From Haloarculaceae archaeon (GTDB lineage Archaea; Halobacteriota; Halobacteria; Halobacteriales; Haloarculaceae): a stretch of DNA of 21,946 nucleotides. The translations under genes and the position numbers were made by a program. A model generated the notes under the pieces. The model saw only the letters and a program-made list of their open reading frames with translations. It was not told where the DNA came from and did no database searches. The stretch is taken from contig JAQCMX010000048.1 of NCBI GenBank assembly GCA_028274885.1, positions 1 to 21,946 of the forward strand, written 5' to 3'. Positions 8,701 to 14,975 of the stretch are shown here, piece after piece; the stretch's first letter is position 1; each line of letters begins with the position of its first letter.

Positions 8701-9522
8701 CTCGCGGATCACCTTCAGCGCTGTACTGCGCATTTCCTGGTGGCCCTCGTCGGGGATGACCTGTGAGGGTGTGACGACGATCGATTCACCGGTGTGGATC
8801 CCCATCGGATCGATGTTTTCCATGTTACAGATGATGATACACGAATCGTCGGCGTCGCGCATCACCTCGTACTCGAGTTCGATCCACCCGTCGATAGACT
8901 CGGTGAGCATCACACGGTTGTCCCGCGAGAGCGTGAGCCCACGGCGGACAGTCTCTTTGAGTTCACTCATGTCGTCGATGACACCCGACCCCGCGCCGCC
9001 GAGCGTGTAGGTCGTCCGCATGATGACAGGTAGGCCACCGACCGCCTCGACTGCGTCTTCGACCTCCTCGACACGTTCGATGGTGACCGATGCGGGGACC
9101 GGTTCATCGATCGATTCCATGCGCCTGCGGAACTGGTCGCGATCCTCGGTGGCGTAGATCGTATCCAGCGGCGTTCCCATCACGTCGACGTCGTGGTCCT
9201 CGAGAACGCCCGCCTCGGCCAGTTCCGCGGTGACGTTTAGCCCGGTCTGTCCGCCCAGCCCAGCGATGACGCCATCGGGCTGTTCTGTTCGGACGATCTC
9301 GGCGATTGCCTCGGTCGTGATCGGTTCGATGTACACCTTGTCGGCCATATCGGGATCGGTCATGATCGTCGCCGGGTTGGAGTTGACGAGCACGACCCTC
9401 GCGCCTTCTTCCCGAAGGGCACGGCAAGCCTGTGCGCCGGAGTAGTCAAATTCGGCCGCCTGACCGATTTTGATCGGACCACTACCGATAAGTAGTATCG
9501 TACGGTCTTTCTCGTCTATCAT
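5752..9522 (-). CDS. carB: Carbamoyl-phosphate synthase large subunit with C-terminal extension
   Basis: CarB makes carbamoyl phosphate from bicarbonate, ATP and ammonia delivered by CarA, feeding pyrimidine and arginine synthesis. Both ATP-grasp halves are present: the first opens with [20 protein letters not shown], the second near residue 590 with [17 protein letters not shown]. Each has its ATP-binding and product motifs ([20 protein letters not shown] and [20 protein letters not shown]). A short, divergent regulatory domain follows the second half. The usual length is near 1,070, but this protein has 1,256 residues: after LQEYWGQ (about 1068) it carries a further 188 residues with an alternating strand-helix pattern. 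carA is not adjacent. Start ATG 9522 lies 28 bases after a TATA-like box. Confidence 0.96.
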   Translation of the reverse strand: [1256 protein letters not shown]

Positions 9523-9546
9523 TGTCCCAGACGAGTCCGCACATCG

Positions 9547-9554
9547 TAATAAGC
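9547..9554 (-). promoter_or_regulatory. TATA-like box of carB
   Basis: On the minus strand CTTATTAC is centred about 28 bases before the carB ATG at 9522, predicting a leaderless message. Confidence 0.5.
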
Positions 9555-9574
9555 CCGGCGAAAGAATACGAAAG

Positions 9575-9591
9575 TCGAAACGGAGTTTCGA
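9575..9591. promoter_or_regulatory. Perfect inverted repeat upstream of carB
   Basis: TCGAAAC-GGA-GTTTCGA is a perfect 7-3-7 palindrome about 55 bases before the carB start and just upstream of its TATA-like box. The position suits an operator or activator site for carB; it is too far from the neighbouring gene's stop (9714) to be its obvious terminator. Confidence 0.4.
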
Positions 9592-9713
9592 ATATCGTAT
9601 TGCCGACGTGTGTCATGGGTCACGGTGACAGGAACTGGGGGGTAAAAACAGACACCAGTTCGGGTCGGAGTTGGGGCTGTTCGGGGCGAACAGAGGATCC
9701 ACACAGGAGACGG

Positions 9714-9944
9714 TCAGTCGTCGTCCTCGAGAAAGCGGTACCGGTAGGGCTGGTCCCGGATCACCTCGACCTCCCCGCTTTGGGCTCGACGGCCCAGAAC
9801 TGTCGCGACGCGGTGAGCACTGTCGAACTCCTCGCCGTGTTCTTCGAGTACCTGCATGATCTCACGCGCCGTCAGCGGCTGGTCGGTCTCGCAACCCTCG
9901 AGGACCGACCGGATCCGCTCGAATTCGCCGCGGCGCCCGCGCAT
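9714..9944 (-). CDS. Small winged-helix-like DNA-binding protein, unknown role
   Basis: The 76-residue product starts MRGRRGEFERIRSVLE and reads like a compact winged helix: helix EFERIRSVLEG, helix LTAREIMQVLEEHG, a recognition-like helix SAHRVATVLGRRA and a wing VEVIRDQPYRYRFL. Small single-domain proteins of this kind are frequent in haloarchaea; I cannot name a family. The frame is open to 9974, but the ATG at 9944 was chosen because TTTGATAAG (minus strand, about 9966-9975) lies some 26 bases upstream. It precedes carB in the same direction with a gap of 191 bases that has its own carB promoter, so co-transcription is not required, though it could regulate carB. Confidence 0.7.
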   Translation of the reverse strand: MRGRRGEFERIRSVLEGCETDQPLTAREIMQVLEEHGEEFDSAHRVATVLGRRAQSGEVEVIRDQPYRYRFLEDDD

Positions 9945-9974
9945 ACAATAGATATATAGCTCAAGCCTTATCAA

Positions 9975-10097
9975 ATGGCGTCAGACAGCCGTCAGACAGC
10001 CACACCGGCGGAATCGCAGGACACGAGAGGACCAACCTGTCAGTACACGTCATACATCTGCTGCCATCGCTGTCGGCCGGCACCCAGCCATCTCTGA
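9975..10097 (+). CDS. Possible 40-residue cysteine-bearing microprotein
   Basis: A 40-residue ORF opens at ATG 9975, about 20-25 bases after a TATA-like stretch (TAGATATATAG, 9949-9959). It ends with a cysteine cluster, CQYTSYICCHRC, that could hold a metal. Against it, an 11-base tandem repeat lies within its first codons (9980-10001) and is not a multiple of three. Codon choice is only weakly coding-like. It lies divergent to the small winged-helix gene. Confidence 0.25.
   Translation: MASDSRQTATPAESQDTRGPTCQYTSYICCHRCRPAPSHL
9980..10001. repeat. Tandem 11-base direct repeat
   Basis: GTCAGACAGCC occurs twice in a row. It sits directly upstream of the TATA-like box of the minus-strand winged-helix gene, where an activator or repressor would bind, and just downstream of the plus-strand TATA-like box. 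Confidence 0.5.
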
Positions 10098-10162
10098 CCA
10101 AGAGGGCTGTACGACCCGGCACATCGTAATTATTTTCACAGATAGATGAACAGGTTTGCACC

Positions 10163-10735
10163 ATGGTGCTGGCAATCGTCGGGGGGTTCGTGGCGTTAGT
10201 GATAGTCGTACTCCTTGTGGGATACATCGTTAATATCTACAATCAGCTTGTGAGTCTCAACCGGCGTGTCGATCAGGCAAAACAAAACATCGACGTGTTA
10301 CTCAAACAGCGCCAGGACGAGCTAACGAAACTCGTGGACGCGGCGAGTGAGTTCATGGACCAGGAGGAGGGTGTGCTGGTCGAACTGACCCAGGCACGCG
10401 AACAGGGTCAAAAGGCAGAGACGCCCAAGGAGCAGGCCCAGGCCGACCGGTTGGTCAGAACAGCGATGGCTGACTTTCGGGCACGCGTCGAGGAATACCC
10501 GGAGCTCAAATCCCAGCGGAACATGATGCAACTCCAGGAACGCATCACAGATATCGAATCCCAGATCTCCGACAGACGGGAGTTTTACAACGAGGCCGTC
10601 ACCCGATACAACACCCGGATCGCACAGTTTCCCTATCTCATTCTCTCCCGCCAGATGGGGTTACAGAACGAGGAACTGTTCCGGGCGAGTGAACGGGCCA
10701 GGGAGGATGTGGACGTGAGTAGCGCATTCGGTTAA
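10163..10735 (+). CDS. LemA family protein
   Basis: LemA proteins are membrane-anchored with a short N-terminal helix followed by a long helical bundle; their exact task is unknown, though they often sit beside membrane proteases or stress genes. The 190-residue product matches the family: membrane helix at about 3-25, then the signature YNQLVSLNRRVDQAKQNIDV with the VLLKQRQDELTKLVDAA stretch, and the late RFN-like segment FYNEAVTRYNTRIAQFPY. A TATA-like stretch TAATTATTT (10127-10135) precedes ATG 10163 by about 32 bases. It leads a run of envelope-type genes on the same strand. Confidence 0.93.
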   Translation: MVLAIVGGFVALVIVVLLVGYIVNIYNQLVSLNRRVDQAKQNIDVLLKQRQDELTKLVDAASEFMDQEEGVLVELTQAREQGQKAETPKEQAQADRLVRTAMADFRARVEEYPELKSQRNMMQLQERITDIESQISDRREFYNEAVTRYNTRIAQFPYLILSRQMGLQNEELFRASERAREDVDVSSAFG

Positions 10736-10813
10736 ACAGCCTCTAACGGCGTCGAGACACGGACCGTCGCCGGCCAGAAGATCGTGACCGCGGGGTTGCT
10801 ATCCTTCCTCAAA

Positions 10814-10824
10814 TTTTATAAATA
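10814..10824 (+). promoter_or_regulatory. TATA-like box before the 24-codon leader ORF
   Basis: TTTTATAAATA is the strongest TATA-like box in the window. It is centred about 30 bases before the ATG at 10850, not before the larger gene at 10921. The first codon in the transcript would therefore be that of the short ORF. Confidence 0.65.
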
Positions 10825-10849
10825 CCAGTGCCGACAGGGACAGTAGAGC

Positions 10850-10924
10850 ATGCGACAGGTCACCTCCGGTAAAAAGTACAGAACCGCCCGAAGAGGCGTC
10901 ACAGACAGGGGGAAAAACGGATGA
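10850..10924 (+). CDS. 24-residue basic leader peptide ORF, overlapping the next gene
   Basis: A leaderless ORF of 24 codons starts at ATG 10850, about 30 bases from a strong TATA-like box, and ends in TGA that overlaps the next gene's ATG (ATGA at 10921-10924). The peptide, starting MRQVTSGKKYRTARRG, is strongly basic (ten Lys/Arg), unlike the acidic proteins around it. Placement and overlap suggest translational coupling, with the short ORF controlling or feeding ribosomes to the membrane protein. It could also be a functional small protein. No family is recognised. Confidence 0.45.
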   Translation: MRQVTSGKKYRTARRGVTDRGKNG

Positions 10925-12219
10925 GCACAGCCCGAACGGTGGGGGTCGGGCTGCTCGCCTTTCTGATTGTCCTGTCGGCAGGCGTGGCGAACGCTGCCAT
11001 CGCGACAGACAGGACGGTTCTCGACTCGGGCCACATCTCGGATACGTTCCAGGAAGAGGACATCTATACGGAACTGATCTCGGAGGCACAGGAGACAATC
11101 GAGGAGGAGATCGACGAGGAGGCCGAGGCGAGTGGTCGACCCGAGGGTGTCAGCATAGATGTCGCGGGGATACTCGAAAACGTACTTACGGAGGAATACG
11201 TCGCCCAGCAGGTCGAACGGAACCTGGAACTGTTTCTCGATTTCGCTCGCGGTGACACCGAAACGCTGGAACTCTGGATCGACATCGGGCAGATCAAAGA
11301 CCGGATCAGCGTGAGCGGGGACAACATCCGAATCGACACGGGCGTTCTCGCCCGGAGCGCCGACCTCGAGAGTCGACAGTTTGATGTCAGGGTGTCGACC
11401 GATATCGTCGCCCAACTGAACGCCGACGAGACCGGTTACGCAGCGGCACGCGAGGATATCCGCGAGACGATCGAGGAGGAAACGGGCGGGATCGGAACCG
11501 AGACAGCACTTCTTGCCCTCAACCAGGAGTTGGAAGGACAGGCGGCCGAGAGCACGCGGACAGAACTGAGCGACGAGGTGTCACAGGAGACGATCAGGCG
11601 AACAATCGAGCTACAGGAAGTCATCATCGACGGGTTGACCGACCCGGAGCTTGATAACTACGACGAGTACACCCAACAGCGTGAAGAGGCCGAACGAAAC
11701 CTGGAGCGTGCACTCGCCGGCGAAATCAACGAGCGGCTACAGACCGAACTCGACGACGAGATACGGTTCGGCGACGACGTTCAGGAGGAACTCGACGAGG
11801 ACGGCCTCAGTCTCATAGAGTCGGGACTGACGGGTATCAACACTGCGACGTGGCTGTTGCCGCTGCTCGTGTTGGTCTTTGCGGGCGGAATCTTCGGTCT
11901 GACCCGTTCGGCCAGGGACACCGTCTCGAGAACCGGTGTCGCGCTCGCGATCACGGGGGTGATCGGCGTCCTCGTCGGGTTCGGTGCCGGCGGTATCGCA
12001 ACGAGCGCCATCGAAGACGCCGCCGCCCCGGACGGAGAGGACCAGGCACAGACCGTCTTCGACGGGGTACTCGCGGTGTTCGATAGCCTATTCAATACGT
12101 ACGGGATACAGTCGGTATATTTGACCGTCCTGGGTATCGGTCTGTTCGGTATCGTCTACTTAGAGCGGAAGGGCTATTTTGCCGGGGTGAAAGACACCAT
12201 CGGCGCTGACGAGAGATAA
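10921..12219 (+). CDS. Secreted-domain membrane protein, unknown function
   Basis: I do not recognise a named family. The 432-residue product begins with a signal-like hydrophobic segment (about 6-26, GVGLLAFLIVLSAGVANAA). A long acidic, helix-rich region (about 35-300) should lie outside the cell. Three hydrophobic segments close the protein (about 305-325, 335-358 and 393-412) before a short basic tail. The extracellular part is full of Glu/Asp heptad-like runs (ISEAQETIEEEIDEEAE), suggesting coiled coil. The start ATG overlaps the stop of a 24-codon ORF. Position behind LemA and ahead of another membrane protein suggests a shared envelope role, which is inference from order alone. Confidence 0.8.
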   Translation: MSTARTVGVGLLAFLIVLSAGVANAAIATDRTVLDSGHISDTFQEEDIYTELISEAQETIEEEIDEEAEASGRPEGVSIDVAGILENVLTEEYVAQQVERNLELFLDFARGDTETLELWIDIGQIKDRISVSGDNIRIDTGVLARSADLESRQFDVRVSTDIVAQLNADETGYAAAREDIRETIEEETGGIGTETALLALNQELEGQAAESTRTELSDEVSQETIRRTIELQEVIIDGLTDPELDNYDEYTQQREEAERNLERALAGEINERLQTELDDEIRFGDDVQEELDEDGLSLIESGLTGINTATWLLPLLVLVFAGGIFGLTRSARDTVSRTGVALAITGVIGVLVGFGAGGIATSAIEDAAAPDGEDQAQTVFDGVLAVFDSLFNTYGIQSVYLTVLGIGLFGIVYLERKGYFAGVKDTIGADER

Positions 12220-12587
12220 AAAAAGGATTCCCAGGCTCAACAGGGGCAGGGCAGGGACCACCCGCGCAGCCGGAACAGGACCAACGCACCCAACAGTCCG
12301 GCCAGCCGCTCGGAGAGCCAGCACAGCCACCAAACCCGGTCAGCAAAACAGCGATCACAGCAGGGACAACCACCGGCCGAAGAGCCCGATCAGACCCCAA
12401 CGGACAAACCGGAAAGGGCGGGTGAATCGGGTGCCGACGAACCCGACAGGCCGCCGGTCGGGAACGAGCAAGGCGAGGGCGACGCCTACGATACGCAGTT
12501 GCCCTCTGGCTGTCGCCGGACCGGCCGAAGTGCCGTACCGGGTAACGACACGTTTAGTTGTCGTGACAGCAAAACCGAAACCAGGCC
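12220..12587. other. Stretch of 368 bases with no assigned gene; possible decayed coding sequence
   Basis: No intact ORF with a start was found. A run of seven A (12218-12224) follows the previous stop. On the plus strand one frame reads as Gln/Pro-rich linker-like text (GPPAQPEQDQRTQQSGQPL) over about 12250-12340. A different frame then continues in the same style (QPPAEEPDQTPTDKPERAGE) to about 12510, as if one coding sequence had been frameshifted. The minus strand also has a Trp/Leu-rich membrane-like reading (FRFVRWGLIGLFGRWLSLL), again broken by a frame change. An inverted repeat ACGACA/TGTCGT (12545-12550, 12559-12564) flanks a TATA-like GTTTAG. Confidence 0.35.
12545..12564 (+). promoter_or_regulatory. 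Inverted repeat around a TATA-like box
   Basis: ACGACA (12545-12550) and TGTCGT (12559-12564) face each other around CGTTTAGT. The box lies about 35 bases before the GTG start at 12588. A repressor binding the arms would block the box. Confidence 0.35.
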
Positions 12588-13376
12588 GTGGGAGAAAAAA
12601 ACGACGACGTGGTGACGACAGGCGAGCGAGCCACCGAGGACAACGAGGGACACAGGAGTGGCGAGGAGGGGTCTCCCGAACGGAATGGGGACCAACAGGC
12701 GAAACTGGACACCGCAGCCGAATCGTTCATCGAGGTGGAAGAGGAACTCGGCCATCTCACGAAAGCGATGCAGGTGCGGGGCCGGGCGATCGACGTCGAA
12801 CAGGTCCATGCCTCGGCGGTGCCGGCCGACTACCCGGTGGCCGTGACAACCACAGACGCGCTGGCGCTGTACGTAGTTCTCGAGGGGACCGACGAACAGA
12901 CAGTGGTGACATACTTCGAGTGGCCGGAGACGAAAGTCAGCGACCGACTGGCAACCTTGCTGGATTTGCAGGACGTACCGATGGACAGGTTCGCCGATCT
13001 CCACGGGAAGACAGTCCTGCTCGAGGTCCAGGATGATTACTACGTGCCCGCGTTGCCAGAGGAGCAACCCAGAGGCAAACGAACGGCAGTGTACGGTATC
13101 TACGCCGGACTGGGGGTGAACCTCGCGCTGGCGTTGACGATGATATTCGGGGTCGAGTGGCTGGCTGCGTCGGTGGCGTTCGTCGTCGTCTGGCTGCTCG
13201 CAAATCTGGTCGTGTTGCCGGTGTCGACGTATCTGGACGCCTGGGATCGCAGGACTACGACGACCTGGGAAGGGGGACCACTGTTTTGGGCCGTGCTCTC
13301 ACTTGTTCCTGGCATAAACGTGATGACAGTCGCCGCATATCTGGTGTCCCGACAGCAGGCGGAACCGCTGGCGTGA
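12588..13376 (+). CDS. Multi-helix membrane protein with soluble N-domain, unknown function
   Basis: The family is not recognised. The 262-residue product opens with about 45 disordered acidic residues. A soluble domain follows (about 46-160) with alternating strands such as YPVAVTTTDALALYVVLEG and TVVTYFEWPETKVSDRLATL. Hydrophobic segments lie at about 168-187, 190-212 and 234-256. GTG 12588 is the first start in frame (MGEKNDD); an internal start is possible because the first residues are low in information. A TATA-like GTTTAG with flanking inverted repeat lies upstream. Same-strand position behind LemA and the secreted-domain protein suggests an envelope cluster, though a 368-base gap separates it from them. 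Confidence 0.75.
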   Translation: MGEKNDDVVTTGERATEDNEGHRSGEEGSPERNGDQQAKLDTAAESFIEVEEELGHLTKAMQVRGRAIDVEQVHASAVPADYPVAVTTTDALALYVVLEGTDEQTVVTYFEWPETKVSDRLATLLDLQDVPMDRFADLHGKTVLLEVQDDYYVPALPEEQPRGKRTAVYGIYAGLGVNLALALTMIFGVEWLAASVAFVVVWLLANLVVLPVSTYLDAWDRRTTTTWEGGPLFWAVLSLVPGINVMTVAAYLVSRQQAEPLA

Positions 13377-13385
13377 GCCCTCGGG

Positions 13386-13571
13386 CTACTTGCTATCCCA
13401 GTCCATCCGGCACCTCTCGTCACAGAAGTGGGCCGTTTGGATCTTCTCGTCTTCGATCCAGGTGATGACGCGGTGGTTGGGACTGTTCAGTATCGGCTCG
13501 CCGCAGGTGCTGCACGATGGTGCCTCATCCTCTGAAATATTTTCGTTGTGATCCGAGGTCGGATCCACCAT
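13386..13571 (-). CDS. Small zinc-binding protein, DUF7576-like
   Basis: A 61-residue protein with four well-spaced cysteines and two histidines: CSTCGEPI, the middle NHRVITWIEDEKIQTAHF, then CDERCRMDW. This pattern matches the haloarchaeal zinc protein family I know as DUF7576; its role is unknown. The N-terminal 15 residues are acidic and probably disordered. The ATG at 13571 lies about 27 bases from GTTAAGTAG (minus strand, 13594-13602), fitting a leaderless start. It is divergent to trpB and shares an upstream region with it that carries a repeated GGTACGACG. Confidence 0.82.
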   Translation of the reverse strand: MVDPTSDHNENISEDEAPSCSTCGEPILNSPNHRVITWIEDEKIQTAHFCDERCRMDWDSK

Positions 13572-13577
13572 ATGACC

Positions 13578-13645
13578 GGTACGACGGGGCGGGTCTACTT
13601 AACCCCATACATTGTCAACTCCACCTTCTGTCAGTTGGTACGACG
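13578..13645. repeat. Paired direct repeats between the zinc-protein and trpB promoters
   Basis: GGTACGACG occurs at 13578-13586 and 13637-13645, each followed a few bases on by GCGGG and then an AT-rich box. The copies are 59 bases apart in the divergent promoter region, so one regulator could bind both. Confidence 0.4.
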
Positions 13646-13681
13646 TTGAGCGGGAAGTTTATTAGAACACTCTCCGGAACA

Positions 13682-14854
13682 ATGGGTATGACACAGGAAG
13701 GAAGCTTCGAGGGGTTCGGTGGCCGTCACGTCCCGAAACCGCTCGAGGAACCGCTTGAACAACTGGCACAGGGCTTCGAGGAAGCAATCGAATCAGACGC
13801 GTTCCAGGAACGGTTCGAATATCTACTGAAACACTACGGGGGCAGACCGACACCGGTGTTTCACGCGGAGTCGCTCAGCGAGCGCTACGACGCGAACATA
13901 TACCTCAAGTTCGAGGGGCTGCTCAACGGCGGTGCGCACAAACTCAACAACACGCTCGGGCAGGGGCTGCTCGCGAAACAGGCGGGCAAGGACCGGTTGA
14001 TCGCTGAGACGGGGGCCGGTCAGCACGGGACCGCGACAGCAATGGTCGGTGCATTGCTGGATATGGACACGACCGTCTACATGGGTCGGAAGGATATGAA
14101 CCGCCAGGAGATGAACGTCTTCCGGATGCGCCTGCTCGGGGCCGACGTCGAGGAGGTTACACGGGGCAACGAGGGGCTGGCCGAGGCGGTCGACGTCGCG
14201 CTCGAGGACCTGGTCGAGAATACCGACCAGACCCACTATCTCGTGGGCAGTGCGGTCGGTCCGGACCCGTTCCCGCGGATGGTCCGGGAGTTCCAGTCCG
14301 TCATCGGGCGGGAGGCTCGAGAGCAGATCCAGAAGCTCCACGGCGAACTGCCAGACGCCTGCGTGGCCTGTGTGGGTGGGGGGTCAAACGCAATCGGTCT
14401 CTTTCACGCGTTCAAAGACGACGACGTCGCCTTCTACGGGGCCGAACCCGGTGGTAAAGGGATCGACTCGGGACGTCACTCCGCGCCGCTGTCGGCGAGC
14501 AAGAGAGAGGACCCGGATATATTCCAGGGGATGAAAACGAAGACCATCGGCGAGGACACCGAGAACCACTCGGTGAGCGCGGGGCTGGATTACCCCGCTG
14601 TCGGCCCGGAACACGTCGCATTACAGGCACTGGGCCGTGCGGAGTACCACGCCGTCACCGACGAGGAGGCACTCGCAGCCTTCCGCGAACTCAGCGAAAC
14701 CGAGGGGATCATCCCCGCCCTCGAACCGAGCCACGCTGTTGCCCTCGCGGTGAAACTCGCAGAGGAGGATCGCCACGACACGATCCTCATCAACCTCTGT
14801 GGCCGGGGGGACAAGGACATGCAGACCGCAGCCGAGAAGTTCGACCTGAGCTGA
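13682..14854 (+). CDS. trpB: Tryptophan synthase beta subunit, stand-alone and divergent
   Basis: TrpB is a PLP enzyme that joins indole and serine to tryptophan, normally in complex with TrpA. At 390 residues it has the usual length, with the PLP lysine in GGAHKLNN (K87), ETGAGQHGTATA with catalytic E109, FRMRLLGA, the phosphate loop GGGSNAIG and the closing GRGDKD. Several conserved positions differ: the family's LKREDLxH reads LKFEGLLN, GRADY reads GRAEY, and the Ser contacting the cofactor ring nitrogen (NLSGRGDKD) is Cys. No trpA or trpC is in the window. ATG 13682 and ATG 13688 are both possible; a TATA-like TTTATTAG (13658-13665) fits 13688 best. It could be an extra copy with altered substrate use. 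Confidence 0.9.
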   Translation: MGMTQEGSFEGFGGRHVPKPLEEPLEQLAQGFEEAIESDAFQERFEYLLKHYGGRPTPVFHAESLSERYDANIYLKFEGLLNGGAHKLNNTLGQGLLAKQAGKDRLIAETGAGQHGTATAMVGALLDMDTTVYMGRKDMNRQEMNVFRMRLLGADVEEVTRGNEGLAEAVDVALEDLVENTDQTHYLVGSAVGPDPFPRMVREFQSVIGREAREQIQKLHGELPDACVACVGGGSNAIGLFHAFKDDDVAFYGAEPGGKGIDSGRHSAPLSASKREDPDIFQGMKTKTIGEDTENHSVSAGLDYPAVGPEHVALQALGRAEYHAVTDEEALAAFRELSETEGIIPALEPSHAVALAVKLAEEDRHDTILINLCGRGDKDMQTAAEKFDLS

Positions 14855-14869
14855 CAATCACAGGGTCGG

Positions 14870-14908
14870 CACCTCTATCGGCGGAGGGCCCCCACAGTAT
14901 CAGAGGTG
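14870..14908 (+). terminator. Possible hairpin after trpB
   Basis: CACCTCT (14870-14876) can pair with AGAGGTG (14902-14908) across 25 bases that include a GGGCCCCC core. No T-run follows, so this is only a candidate transcript end or regulatory hairpin. Confidence 0.25.
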
Positions 14909-14975
14909 TACCTACGGAGTAACATACATACTCGTACGCATCCAACAGCCAATTAAGAGGGTTTCAGCTGGACCG

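Noticed and set aside
5878..8766. Several plus-strand ORFs of 200-250 codons
   Set aside because: All are antisense shadows of carB, including its C-terminal extension; none has recognisable motifs or a promoter-like box.
10816..11415. Minus-strand ORF of 199 codons
   Set aside because: Antisense to the strong promoter, the leader ORF and the secreted-domain protein; no motifs.
12486..13067. Minus-strand ORF of 193 codons
   Set aside because: It overlaps the well-formed membrane protein at 12588-13376 in reverse and reads as His/Arg-rich text without a fold.
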